Source: Craterostigma plantagineum (taxonomy: Eukaryota > Streptophyta > Magnoliopsida > Lamiales > Linderniaceae). From it: a stretch of 64,000 bases of DNA. The DNA is taken from assembly GCA_027422505.1 (NCBI GenBank), contig JAPQWV010000635.1:124001-188000 (forward strand). The letters run 5' to 3'. Positions within the stretch are counted from its first letter, which is position 1, and each line of letters starts with the position of its first letter. Shown here in pieces: positions 21,338 to 31,612 of the stretch. The notes under the pieces were generated by a model that was not told the origin of the DNA, ran no database searches, and saw only the letters and a program-made list of their open reading frames with translations. A program made the position numbers and the translations under genes.

Positions 21338-23670
21338 TTATCTCGTACCAAATTCACCCGTCGAAGGAAACCTATTTTTCTGGGGTCGTCCACGTTGTGA
21401 ACCAACACGAGGCGGCAACATGTCCATACTACTTTCAATGCGGTCCGTTACCGGGCGTATAGTACCTTCGTATGCCAGTTTCCAGAACTCCAAGGTATAA
21501 TAATCGTGCACTAGTGAATATACCGGCACTTGGGCAGAACCACAAGCTGCAACCGCATGTGGACATGGGATACGATCGATGTCAAACATCATGCACGTGC
21601 ATGTGCGCAGCCCCAAATCGACCACCTCGTTCACATGCTGCCCGTATACGTTATATGTTAGATGCCCGACTTCCGACACATGAAATTTTTGCGACTCGGT
21701 GAAATTCTCTCGTATGATCGACTCTACCTTCGGCGTAAACCTAGTCATGTTCGAGGCGATTGAAGCTTCCGCAGAGCGCCGATGCTTACTGAACCATGAT
21801 GATGTTAGTCGCTGAATCGAGCCCAACAGTCCAATAATTGGAAGCTCTCTGTCCTTACGTAGAGCTGCATTTATAGACTCCGATCCGTTGGTCGTCATTA
21901 TGTTGTATCTTGATCTAGGGCAATATGCTTGCGTCCACGTTTCCTTTGGGACTTCGTTAAGATACCTCTGCACGTCCGCATATTTTCCGTCAAGCTGCCT
22001 AAAATGACGGTCGCACTCGCTCTTCGTGTAGGCAGTAGCGGCACGCCAAAAGATTGGACAAGCACCTTTCTTCTTCATTCTCGTCTTCACGTTTTGTTGA
22101 AGGTGCCACGCACAGAAACCATGAAACGCGTTTGGGAAAATGGCCGGAACTGCATTCTTGATTCCAGGGTTCCGATCGGAAATTATTACGAGATCGTCGC
22201 CATCCGCAACAAAACGTCTTAATCTCGAGAGAAACCACGTCCATGGGTCGGTTCCCTCCGACCCGTCGGCAATACCCCATGCTAAAGGATATTGATGGAA
22301 ATCGCCGTCTTGCGCAGTGGCAATCATCATGAGTCCCTTATACTTCCCCTTCAAAAAAGTGGCGTCGATAGAAACGACTTTCCTCATGAACGTAAAGCCG
22401 CTGACGCATGCTCCGTATGCCAAGAACATGTACTTGAACCGATTGTCTTCGTCCATCTCCCAATCAGTGATACTGCCCTCGTTGGCTTGCCTCACCGCAT
22501 CTAAGTAAGACGGCAGTAACCGTAGCAAGCGTCCCTGTTACCAACTAGTTCGTCGGTCGCAATTTGTTTTCCTCTCCAAGCCTTGTAGTATGAAACTTCT
22601 ACTCCCCTGCTCTGCATCATCGACTGTATGGAACTGGGAGCGGGGATGTCTTTAGGAGCCCTGAAATTTTCCAACAACGTGCTCGATACGAGCGACGAAC
22701 TTCCCTGGCGATGTCTACGGCGTCGATGAGACACGCCGCACGTGTGCGTGTTGACGTACTTTCGGATTGAGAAAAAGGGGGAGTCCTTATCCTGTGCACC
22801 TCGTATGCGCCATTCGCAGTTCTCCTTCGCACATTTCACTACGTACAGGGTTTTGTTTGACCTATCCACTTGGAGTTCGAAGCATGCAGCGACAGCGATT
22901 TTAGTGATTTCGTCCTTCAATTCTTTCTTGCTACGGAATTGTTGTCCAACATATAGGGTCGAACCATCCGTAAACGAATAGGTACCATCGTCGGCCACAT
23001 CAGTTGCGTCGTCGTGCACATCGACGTCAAAATCGTCATCATGTGCGTCATCATCATCATCATCATCATGCATTAAGGCACCTTCCTCGTTCTCATTTTC
23101 GTCGTCCCGTCCGACTTGCTCGTTCTCATTATCATATCCTTGGCCGCAGATTCCGGAGTAATCGCCTACATAGCCACTGCTTTCATTACTTTGGTCAGGA
23201 GGGTTGTAAGATGTGCTGGGAAAACCCTCAAATGGTTGGATTTCGGCGTTTGTATCGCAATGCGCTATAAGGCCGACGTCGAAACCAGAGAAATCATTAT
23301 CATGAGGTTGATGTGGCGGTGACGCAATGATGGCTAATTCAAGTTCCACGTGAAGAGGTGGTCTTGATCGTGGGCAACCACCTCCAACGTACGCACGTAC
23401 GCCGTAATCGTTCTCGATGTAGATGGGGCGCACATAATTGTAGTCTATGCAAGGCATGTAGCTTATCCGTAGTTTGGTATTGTCGTTGCGTAACGACAAT
23501 GCATTCAATATCTCGTTAGTGAGATCCACTAACGTGCATGACTCCTCGTCGACCAAGATTGATTGCCAACGGCAAGTTGGATCCGGAACCCAGTTCGACG
23601 TATTGTCCTCGCGAATTACCCACTTACCATCGACTTGAAAAACAATGCTGGTGATCGTCATGATTATCAC
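21338..23670 (-). pseudogene. MULE transposase (MuDR type), one frameshift
   Basis: N-terminal frame 23670-22501 (389 aa; a likelier start is the inner Met of MTITSIVFQVDG): PB1-like start, acidic His/Asp-rich centre, then the MuDR domain (YVGQQFRSKKELKDEI, CEWRIRGAQ, NTHTCG). C-terminal frame 22528-21338 (396 aa): DDE core with Asp55 (VVSIDATFLKG), Asp118 (LVIISDRNPG) and Glu217 (TNGSESINAAL), the FCAWHLQQN Cys-His insert, and a SWIM zinc finger Cys310-x-Cys312...Cys322-x-His324. The frames overlap out of phase near 22515, just before LLPSYL. A 1-base deletion explains it; a 43-base intron would be too short for plants. Otherwise open, so inactivation looks recent. Confidence 0.93.
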
Positions 23671-23737
23671 CGAAAGTGATCGTACGACTGTGGAATGTAT
23701 GCTTTCTGTACCAAAAAATGGTCGTGCATTATTTTAA

Positions 23738-24265
23738 AGGTTTATCAAGTCATATGGTGGGTAACGTGCTAAAGGGACCATAACTTAAAATCATGGGAAA
23801 TGCACGTAAAATCAGGGGACCAAAACATTCTCAGGGGACCCGTGCTTATTGCGTTGGCGCTGATGGGACGCGTCCCGTATAGGTATGTATATGAACGGGT
23901 CGCTGTCCAATTTAGGGTTTCTCTTTAGTCGTACCAATAATTGAACAATTACTGATTATTTGGTCAAAATATTTTCCTCAGTAACAAGTTAAATCACCCA
24001 TCACGTTTCGTTTCATACAGAGAATCAATTATTCAACAATGGAAAAAGTTTTATCAAGTCACATGGTGGGATACGTGCTAAAGGGACCATAACTTAAAAT
24101 CATGGGACCTGCACGTAAAATCAGGGGACCCGCACGTAAAATCAGGGGACCCGCGCATATTGCTGAGTATTTGGTCAAAATAATTTCGTCAGTAACAAGT
24201 CAAATCACCCATCACGTACTTTCGTTTCATACAGAGAATCAATTCATTCAATAATATCAAAAACT
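23738..24265 (-). repeat. Duplicated spacer with GGGACC words, upstream of the transposase
   Basis: TTTATCAAGTCAYATGGTGG, GTGCTAAAGGGACCATAACT and GCACGTAAAATCAGGGGACC occur at about 23738 and again at about 24049. A following block (TATTTGGTCAAAATA, CAGTAACAAGT, CATACAGAGAATCAATT) occurs at about 23955 and 24165. A tandem duplication of about 0.2-0.3 kb between the protease gene's stop and the transposase start. Confidence 0.8.
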
Positions 24266-24353
24266 TTTAGTTCCATAAACCTACAAACTACACCAAGTCC
24301 ATTAAACCTACAAAGCCACTTACAATTAACACTTCCAAACTACCCCAAACTAA

Positions 24354-27300
24354 TCAATTCGTACAGCTATGCGGGTCACGCAATATCCGTGCAGCCATAG
24401 TGGCTCGATACGCCGAAATATCAATCTGCCGTTGATATTCATCAAACTCGGGCGTGTCAACCATAATCGTCTCCACCGTCAACGCCGCATGAACCCCGCA
24501 ATCCAAGCTGTCAGCCTTCTGCTGGCGATTCATTTTATTATTCAACTTCGGCTTCGTCACGATGTCAAACTTGAAACGCCAATATGCGGAAAGAAACTCC
24601 GCCTGCAAAATATAGCAAATACCGAACATGTCACTAAATAAATAAAAATGATAGACAAACGGATTTCAGCTACTTACGAACACTCTCCCGGCGAACTACA
24701 CACCATGCGCGCCCAATGAATCGTGAAGGACGAAGGTTTGCGTTGACGCGTCAAAAATAAGCACTGCCCAGTGGGCCCGTGCGCAAACAGGAGAGATGAT
24801 GTACTTGCATCGTAGCAATTCATCCTCCGTGAGACGCTCCAACCAGCTCCGACTGCTTCTCGACAATCCATTCACGAAGCTCTCCATATCATCCACCCCG
24901 ACTTTCGCCTTCCTATTCAACTTCTGCGCCTTCCTAAAGTGCTCGTCTTGCACGTAACTTGGAAAGACGAAGACGCGAGGATAATTGTCATTGTCCGCAT
25001 AGATTCGCCTCAAGCAATCTAGATATGCGTCAAGACAATTGGACTTGAGCATATCATGGAAGAGCAGCATGTAGAAGCCTTGGGCATCCACGTCGCACAT
25101 GTCAGACGACCAAACGGTATCACTGCATAAAAAGAAAAATTATTACGTGTTTAGGTACGATAACTGAGATTGACATCGAAAGTAAACATTTACCTAAATC
25201 TTGCCGCTTGAAGGTACATGTCAATGAGCACGCGATCGTGCTCATGAATCAGCTCACGCCCGGAGAAGTCCCATCGCCCGAGGTACTTCTTGCTCCACTT
25301 CTCATTTCTATCTGAGCCAGAATCCTCATCACTTAGATCAACAACATCTACAGGCGCTTTGCCTCTTCTTCGAACTCCTCGGGCACTCGACGAAGCACCA
25401 ACGTCTCCCGCCTCAACCACCTCCACAGGTGTGGGAAAATCTTCAACAGGTACGATCGCTAAATGATCGTCGTCGCCACGATCGAGGTGGACAGGGGAAC
25501 ACCTAACCTCCACTCCCCGCGTGAGTAGGCCCGTCACACGGTCGAATATGTCGTGTGCCGCCCCAACGTCGAAAACGCTGTCCCTAAAGTACGCCGCCTC
25601 CAACTCTTCCGCTGACGGCACTAACAACCCTCGTACAAAATCGCGGTTGACGGCATCTGCGACCGTCCTAAGAGTCGGGCATGCTTTGCGACCCCAATTC
25701 TTCGTCGCCCACCTGAGCATGCGTGGCGTGAAATCTTCTTCCTTGCGAACCGCAAACTGGTCTGCAACCCCCGGCATGCACTCGTATGCTAGTATCTGAA
25801 TACAAATAACGCAAAAAATCTTACAAACGTCCCTCAAAACATGGTATGCAAGAAGCTTAGTTATAATTCACCTGAAGTGGTTGTACGAACCCACTGATCA
25901 GCCAGTCCCGTGGCCTCTCCCGTAGATTTACCTTAACACTTCGTATCACCTCACGGAAAGCCACGGTGCCCCAAGGGTACTGGGAGAATGCAAATCGATC
26001 ATCGACGAGACTAAGGACCGTCGTATTGACGACGGTGTCCTTCTTCGACGGTCGAGGCATCAACACGGCGGTGGCGAAGTACACGTCTGCCAACTTCAGC
26101 TTCTCGAAGTCCACATTGTCCTCGTCGCCAGACAACCGCTCCAACACACGCTTGACGTGCGACATGCGGACTTTTGAGCTGTTGCCAAAATGTCTTGCGG
26201 TGAATTGTGAGCCGTCGTTTACCGGCGGTAGCTCGGCTGCGAACTTCAGCCCGGTGATTAGGCAATAATCCGACTTTGAAAATCGGAGTGGTTTTCCGCC
26301 AAAAATCATCCACAGCTCTTCCCGGTTGTGCAGCATCGTCTGGTTCTGCATGAGGTACCACACCAACTGTCCCGAGAGGTTAAAATCAGGCTCAGCCATA
26401 ACAAGGCGGCCGAACGGACTCTCGTTCCTAAAAATCTCCCACTCGTGGTGGTTCAGACACTGTCTTATCAGCTCGCTGGCATCCGCGTATAACGAGCTCA
26501 TTTTTACACTCAAACGGGGAACTTCGTCCACTGTGTCGAACTGCTTCTGCATCACAACCTAATTTATGCGTAAAACACATTTTAGCTAAATTACGTGGTA
26601 TGAAATAATTAAAACAGAAAACCCTTATGCATAGATGCGCAGGGGACCGCATCGCATATGCTGAGATTCAAGCACGGACGCGCATGAGACCCCTGCGCAT
26701 CGGCGCGGTCCCAGCAAGGGTCCCCCGCGTATAAGCGCGGGTCCCCTGGTCATAGCGCGCGGGTCCCCCGCGTATAAGCGCGGGTCCCCTGCATATAACG
26801 CGCGGGTCCCCCGAACTTGCGCACGCGCAGTGGCACAGGACCCGCCCGTTAAGATAAGAGGACCCGTGCGTTTAAGCAGGGGAACCGTGCGTATAAGCGC
26901 GGGTCCCCTGCGTATAAGCGCGGGTCTCCTGGGCATAGCGCGCGGGTCCCCTTCTTATAACGCGCGGGTCCCCCGCTTGCGCACGCGCAGTGGCACAAGA
27001 CCCGCCCGTTAAGGTAAGAGGACCCGAGCGTTTAAGCAGGGGAACCGTGCGTATAAGAGCGGGTCCCCTGCGTATAAGCGCGGGTCCCCTGGGCATAGCG
27101 CGCGGGTCCCCTGCTTATAACGCGCGGGTCCCCCGAACTTGCGCGCGCGTGACCCATGTCCTATGCTTGCAAGCACGGGTGCTTGCAAGCACGGGTCCTA
27201 TGCTTGCAAGCACAGGTCCTATGCTACCAAAGCTCTGTCCTACGCTTGCAAGCACGGGTCCGCACCAAATTAGGGTTCGATGGGTCGTTCTCAGATCCCC

Positions 27301-27365
27301 TCTCGCGTTAAATTGAAGAAGACGAAGAGTAGAACACATACCTCCACGTTCGCGTTGAATGCCAT
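24354..27365 (-). CDS. DUF1985-ULP1 (C48-type SUMO protease-like) gene of the MULE, five exons
   Basis: Exons by GT-AG splicing and frame: 27365-27342, 26558-25872, 25795-25194, 25122-24702, 24602-24354; 1983 nt in all, frame kept throughout, about 660 residues. Exon 2 carries a DUF1985-type region (FGGKPLRFSKSDYCLITGLK). Exon 3 is acidic and Ser-rich (KAPVDVVDLSDEDSGSD). Exons 4-5 carry the cysteine-protease core: His in RAHWAVLIFD, Asp in FVLHDSLGA, Cys in ADSLDCGVHA with nearby Gln (RQQKAD). This family cleaves SUMO or ubiquitin-like modifiers; its role in MULEs is unproven. Intron 1 (783 bp) is packed with GGGACCCGCGC repeats. The exon 4 donor (GTGTAG) is non-consensus and least sure. No disabling mutation seen. 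Confidence 0.85.
26618..27265 (-). repeat. GGGACCCGCGC array in intron 1 of the ULP1 gene, with 160-bp duplication
   Basis: On the plus strand the words read GCGCGGGTCCCCTGCGTATA, repeated about 18 times. 26816-26975 and 26976-27135 form a 160-bp tandem duplication (both start CTTGCGCACGCGCAGTGGCA). 27172-27262 adds four copies of GCTTGCAAGCACGGGTCC. The array falls wholly between exons 1 and 2. Confidence 0.9.
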
Positions 27366-27389
27366 TGTCGAATGATTCGATTTGCAGAG

Positions 27390-27525
27390 AAGACGACGAT
27401 TTGCAGTGCAGGGGCGGGAGAGCACACGCTTGTTCTTTTACTGGAAGTGAAAGTGGAGACGATTTGCAGTGCAGGGGCGGGAGACACGCTTGCTTTTTTT
27501 ACTGGAAGTGAAAGTGGTTGCTTTT
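27390..27525 (-). repeat. 67-bp tandem duplication upstream of the ULP1 gene
   Basis: GACGATTTGCAGTGCAGGGG, GGGAGACACGCTTG and TTACTGGAAGTGAAAGTGG occur twice in tandem. They lie 25-160 bases upstream of the ATG at 27365, in the promoter or leader. Confidence 0.85.
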
Positions 27526-27696
27526 TTTTACTTTTACCCCACTCTTCTATAACGGGTCTGATGTTTCATATTCGCTACAGTGTAACATGTAAACCCTTTA
27601 ATTAATTTTATCGTTAAGTGTTGTTGAGGTTGTTGATTGACATTAAATAAGGGTAAAATAGTCTTTAGAGCAGAGTTAGTAAGGGTACAAAGGTAA

Positions 27697-27761
27697 AGTC
27701 CGATTTTGTGTGCTATTTTTTAAAAGATGACCAGCTCAAGGGCTATTTACTTAAAAAATCC
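27697..27761 (-). repeat. Right terminal inverted repeat of the MULE
   Basis: Partner of 18406-18470. Ends TTACTTAAAAAATCC, followed by the TSD GTCAATGGCC at 27762-27771. Confidence 0.8.
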
Positions 27762-27771
27762 GTCAATGGCC

Positions 27772-27796
27772 CCCACCCTACGTGGGTCCGCCGCTG
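27772..27796 (+). mobile_element. MITE, right end
   Basis: CCCACCCTACGTGGGTCCGC then CGCTG, complementary to the MITE's left terminus at 17822. Followed by AGCAGAAG, the second copy of its TSD, and then EBP2-like sequence. Confidence 0.85.
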
Positions 27797-27945
27797 AGCA
27801 GAAGAAAGAAGACATCGAGTCCAGAGAAAGCAGAGTGGGTTTGCTATGGATGATAGGGACGGAGACTTGAGTTTGGCTTTTGAGGACGGGAAATCGTTCG
27901 AGAGACGACTAAGAAACGCCGGTATCTCGCCGCCTCCTCCATCGT
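27797..27945 (+). pseudogene. EBP2-like gene fragment, 3' part
   Basis: Resumes the frame broken at 17821: AAGAAAGAAGACATCGAGTC gives KKEDIES. After a frameshift it reads SGFAMDDRDGDLSLAFEDGK and SFERRLRNAGIS, the glycine/aspartate-rich C-terminal tail of plant EBP2. A stop occurs in the original frame. That both halves fit one gene across a 10-kb insertion confirms the TSD assignment. Confidence 0.85.
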
Positions 27946-28290
27946 GAAAAGGTACAGAGTAGCAAATCTGTTGTACCTTGCTCACTAAGACTACTCATTT
28001 TATCATATGAAAGTAGTCGATTTTAAGGTACAGAGTAGCAGACTTGAGTTTGGCTTTTGAGGACGGGAAATTTTTCGAGAGGACGACTAAGAAACGCCAG
28101 TATCTCGCCGCCTCCTCCATCGTAAAAAAGTACAGTGGCAAATCTGCTGAAGTTTACCTTGCTTACTAATGCTACTCATTTTATCATATGGAAGACGTCG
28201 CTTTTAAGGTACAGAGTAGCAAATCTGCTGAAGTTTACCTTGCTTACTAATGCTACTCAGTTTTATCATATGGAAGTCTTACCAGGTTGA
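27868..28290 (+). repeat. Tandem duplication of the EBP2 tail (about 165 bp, 2.5 copies)
   Basis: GACTTGAGTTTGGCTTTTGA, AAACGCC(G/A)GTATCTCGCC and CAGAGTAGCAAATCTG recur at about 27872 and 28038. A third partial copy (ACAGAGTAGCAAATCTGCTG to ATTTTATCATATGGAAG) starts at about 28208. Confidence 0.88.
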
Positions 28291-28924
28291 CAATTCGTTT
28301 TATGCAGTGCTTAAATGCTTCTGAACCTTGGCATACCATGGTAATCCTCGGTCGTTCTGAAAGATGAGCTTTGTAGGGAAAAAGTGAAATCTGTGTTCTG
28401 ATGTCGTCAGCACCAGTATCCTCACCGCGTCCTCCATCGTAAATACAGGAAGCGTATTATAATTGCATGAAATCTTTCCATCTAGATGTTAGTAGTGATG
28501 ACCCAGAGACTACGAATTTCTTCTGTGATTAGATGTTCTTCTGTGAATTTTCTAGGATTTATCAACTGGTTGGCTTTCCTTTTATTTCTCCTATTTTTTG
28601 TTTCGGTCAGTTTTTGCTGCATATTTATTACATTCATGAGATGATTCTCTGTGAAACAGTAGCAGGTGCTATCGCCTAGGCTTCTTATCAGTTGTCCATT
28701 TTCGTCCTCCAATTTTCTGTCGGGCGTTCCATTAACAGCGCCGGCGACGGCGGCGGTCGTCGATTTTCTCACTGGCTCTGATCTGAACAAGTCGATCTTC
28801 GACCTAACGAAAAGGGTTTATTTCTCTGAGGTACCTCTAATGTCACCGACCTGAAATCGACTAAATCGTGCGATTACTGCTCCTTCTCCGCCCGGGAGCA
28901 GTTCTTGGCCGAGCTGAGAAGAGG
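28291..28924 (+). other. Fragment mosaic, unassigned
   Basis: No recognised coding block. 28580-28880 is the first copy of a segment duplicated at 29790-30055. It includes a GCGGCGGTCGTCGATTTT word and a GGTACCTCTAA word that could be exon-intron borders of an unknown captured gene. Confidence 0.4.
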
Positions 28925-29135
28925 CTAGGCACCGCCTTGGCCTTTCTGAGCGCCTATGACGTGACAGAGATGAATAACGTAGCTGAGGACGGCGGTGAGG
29001 CTGAATAGTTCAAGACAATACCCATCTCCGTCTTCTCATTCACCGGGCCGAGGGTGGGCAATTTGAGGTTTAAAGAGAGGTGCGGCGAGTTGGGGGAAAA
29101 GGTTCTCAGGGTAGTCCGGGAAAATATAACTCGGT
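28925..29135 (+). pseudogene. Class-3 lipase (DAD1/PLA1-like) gene fragment
   Basis: In shifting frames: ALAFLSAYDVTEMN (after the position of the usual GHSLGG nucleophile motif, which is degraded), then [17 protein letters not shown] and GEKVLRVV. These blocks are typical of plant phospholipase A1/DAD1-like acyl hydrolases, often plastid enzymes. Only about 70 residues survive and a stop interrupts them (GAATAG near 29007). The catalytic Ser region and C-terminus are missing. Confidence 0.8.
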
Positions 29136-29344
29136 TGATAGCAAATCGAATCCGCCTCAATCAGTCCATGATTTCACGGTTAATGTATTACACCTCCAAG
29201 TTCCAACCTTCCCTAATTGTTTCTTCTTTTTTTTTTTTTTCAGAACTGCAGAAAAAGTTCCGTGGAGGAAGCGACGAGGAATAGGGCTTCGGAGTTGACC
29301 CTGGAACTTGGGCGGGCTTGGGAACAATACAAACGTTGTTCGGG

Positions 29345-29645
29345 TGATGAATTCTTCTTTGATAGCTGATAGTTCGCTAAGGATTAAGGCAGAAAAGCTG
29401 CCTGATATGGGAATACAGAACGGCCTTCTCAGCGAACGCTATTATGACCAAGATGATCTTATGTCTGCAATTCTTAGACAGGTTAGCAAATTTGATCCTT
29501 TAGTTGTTGAAATGATTTCATCGAAAGAAAATGATCATTCTTGATTTTTGTAATTATGGTTCTTCACTTCGCAGCAGCAAGAAAACATTGCAACTTCAGA
29601 TAGGGAGCTCGGTTCGATGGATACCATATGGACAATCTTCGATTT
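29345..29645 (+). pseudogene. Two exon-like pieces of an unrecognised gene
   Basis: 29347-29480 encodes MNSSLIADSSLRIKAEKLPD, MGIQNGLLSERYY and DQDDLMSAILRQ, then GTTAGC, a plausible donor. 29576-29643 (after TTCGCAG) encodes QENIATSDRELGSMDTIWTI and ends before GTGCG. Codon use and splice-like borders suggest a captured host gene, but I do not recognise it. Confidence 0.4.
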
Positions 29646-29649
29646 GGTG

Positions 29650-30825
29650 CGTTCGTTAGCATGTTGTACATAATCTTGGTTTACAAATCAGCGAAGACCG
29701 ACCTCTGATGAACCATTTCTCTTATTTTTTGTTTCGGTAAGTTTTCTGCTGCGTATTTCTTGGTTTACAGCACTGATGAACCATTTCTCCTATTTTTCGG
29801 TGAGTTTTCTGCTGCATATTTATTACATTCACGAGATGATTCTCCGTGAAAACAGTAGCAGGTGTGATCGCCTAAGCTTCTGATCAGTTGTACTGTTTTT
29901 GTCCTCCAATTTTCTGCCGGGCATCACGGCGGCGGTCGTCGATTTTTTCACTGGGCTCTGATCTGAACAAGTCGATCTTCAATCAAATGAAAAGGGTTTC
30001 TTCCTCTGTGGTACCTCTAACGTCACCGCCCTGAAATCGACGAAATCGTGCAATCGAACGAAAAGGGTTTCTGCTGCTTATTTGTTACATTCATGAGATG
30101 ATTCTCTGTGAAAACAGTAGCAGGTGTGATTGCCTAGAAAGATTAGGTGATTGATAGATTGTTGAAATAACTCTGTTTTATGCTGACTGTAGTCTTTTCT
30201 TGCGCTCTTTCCTCAGTGCTCGCTTCTTCTTTTCAATCGTCACGGCGGCCGATTTCTCGGCGAGGAACTGCATAAATAGTTCCGTGGAGGAAGCGACGGG
30301 AATAGGGCTTCGGAGTTGATCTGAGCTCTTACAATGGAGAAGTCCTTTTGATCGTCAGCGTTGCACCAAAATGGTGGGTTGTGTAATGTTTTCATTTAAC
30401 AGCTGCTAATTGAATGATATCGCAGAGTTTAAAAGAATCCAAGCTGTAAATAATCGCCCAAAGCCTAAATTGAGCAGGGGTGGAGATATGAGGCTGATTG
30501 CTGTAGTGATTGAAGATGGGGATTTTGTCGTGGAGCCCTAGCATTGATCGAGATTGAAGATAGGGATTTTGTCGAGGAGCCCTAGCATCGACCAAAATCT
30601 TGAACATAATCAATAAACCCACGTCTCTTTTTGCTCTGAAAAATTCGCTGTCCAATGTTTTTCTCTGAAAAAAACCCAATCTTTGAGATAATGGGCCACG
30701 AGCAAAGAGCTAGATACAAACTGGTGTGGCGAAAGATCCATGGTCTTCACCCGACCCACGAGTTCTCAATGGCCAAATGAGTGATTTTGTTGGCACCTCA
30801 ATTGTGGAGAATAAAGTGGAGAAAA
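29650..30825 (+). other. Fragment mosaic, mostly the second duplication copy
   Basis: Holds the second copy of the 1-kb duplication, then 30390-30680, where GATTGAAGATRGGGATTTTG and GAGCCCTAGCATYGA occur twice in tandem. No recognisable protein. Confidence 0.5.
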
Positions 30826-31612
30826 AACATTGCGGCCAAATTCAGCTCAGTTTCTCGAACATCCCTTGGTGTTATTGGCTTTGGTTCCTAAGACGGTGAC
30901 GGCTCCGTTGGACCGCGTCAAGCTTCTGATGAGGTCGTAACATCATTATAGCCTCTTTTCATTGTTCAACCATTGGGTTCAGTCTCCAGTAAAAAGCTCT
31001 GCTTTTTTTGTGAAAGTAGATTTGTTTTATCTTATTGTTTTATATGCAGACGCATGGCATAAGAGCTGGGCCAGGACAACTAGGTTCGAAAAATGGAATG
31101 GGATTTCTTGAGGTTTCATCTTTTCAGATTCAATTTTGCCTAATTATCTACTTTGATAATAACAACACTTGTGTTATAATCTTCATTACATGGAAGTATT
31201 CTCAAGTTAAACGTAGGCATTTGCAATGGTTGGTAAAGAAGAAGGAATGAGAGGTACTGGAAAGGAAAATTACCTCAGGCATTTCCCTTTTTCCTGTCCA
31301 AGTATTTGAGATGAGATGGGATTAATAGTGTTACATATAATTCTTGGATTGATCCAATCTTTAACATCATTTTCTGAAATGGTCTCTAGGTTGTAAGGAT
31401 CATCCTAACAGTGAATACAGCTTTTTGCTTATGAAACATACAAGGTGATATTCAAAACCTTTAACATAAACAAACTATTCAGTGATCTAAAAGTTGTCTT
31501 TTTTTTTTCTTTCTTTCACTTCAGGAACTTTTCACAGAAAGGACGGCGAACTTTCAGTAATCGGACGACTCTCAGCAAGCGCTTGCGTTGGCATGACTTC
31601 AACTGTCGTAAG
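30826..31612 (+). pseudogene. Mitochondrial-carrier-family (TAAC-like ADP/ATP carrier) gene fragment with introns
   Basis: Three exon-like blocks in order. About 30880-30950: LVPKTVTAPLDRVKLLM, the PxD/ExK/R signature of mitochondrial carriers. 31049-31111 (after ATATG/CAG): QTHGIRAG then GMGFLE. About 31526-31612: RKDGELSVIGRLSA and ACVGMTST. This matches the plastid/thylakoid ADP,ATP carrier type (TAAC, BRITTLE1 relatives), where the first transmembrane repeat leads to QTHG and a later exon holds ELSVIGRL. GT and AG borders persist, so the piece was copied from genomic DNA rather than mRNA. N- and C-terminal parts are absent. Confidence 0.82.

Larger units (their letters stand above)
18406..27761 (-). 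mobile_element. Mutator-like element (MULE) with ULP1-type accessory gene
   Basis: 9.36 kb, flanked by the 9-10 bp TSD GTCAATGGCC at 18396-18405 and 27762-27771, inserted in a MITE. Termini are short imperfect inverted repeats (18406-18470 and 27697-27761). It holds a MuDR-type transposase (23670-21338, -), a DUF1985-ULP1 protease gene (27365-24354, -), a DEK-C-like small frame (19381-19755, +), and a partial inverted copy of the protease gene's 5' end (20050-20790, +). GC-rich GGGACCCGCGC arrays fill the spacers. MULEs with ULP1-like genes are known in plants. One frameshift in the transposase suggests this copy no longer moves itself. Confidence 0.92.
28580..30335 (+). repeat. Segmental duplication of about 1 kb within the fragment mosaic
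   Basis: 28600-28880 matches 29790-30055 (ATTTATTACATTCAYGAGAT, AACAGTAGCAGGTG, CTGATCTGAACAAGTCGATC, GTACCTCTAAYGTCACCG). TTCCGTGGAGGAAGCGACG plus GGAATAGGGCTTCGGAGTTG occurs at about 29259 and 30281. A third short copy lies at 30060-30145. So a block of about 1.0-1.2 kb was duplicated in tandem and then diverged. Confidence 0.8.

Noticed and set aside
26640..27260. Minus-strand frames with repeated GPALIRRGPALIRT peptide
   Set aside because: Translation of the GGGTCCCC repeat array inside an intron, not a protein.
17822..27796. A single 10-kb hAT element, from the 8-bp TSD and CAGTGGCGG ends
   Set aside because: No hAT transposase; the inner 9-10 bp TSD, separate inverted ends and MuDR transposase show a MULE nested in a small MITE.
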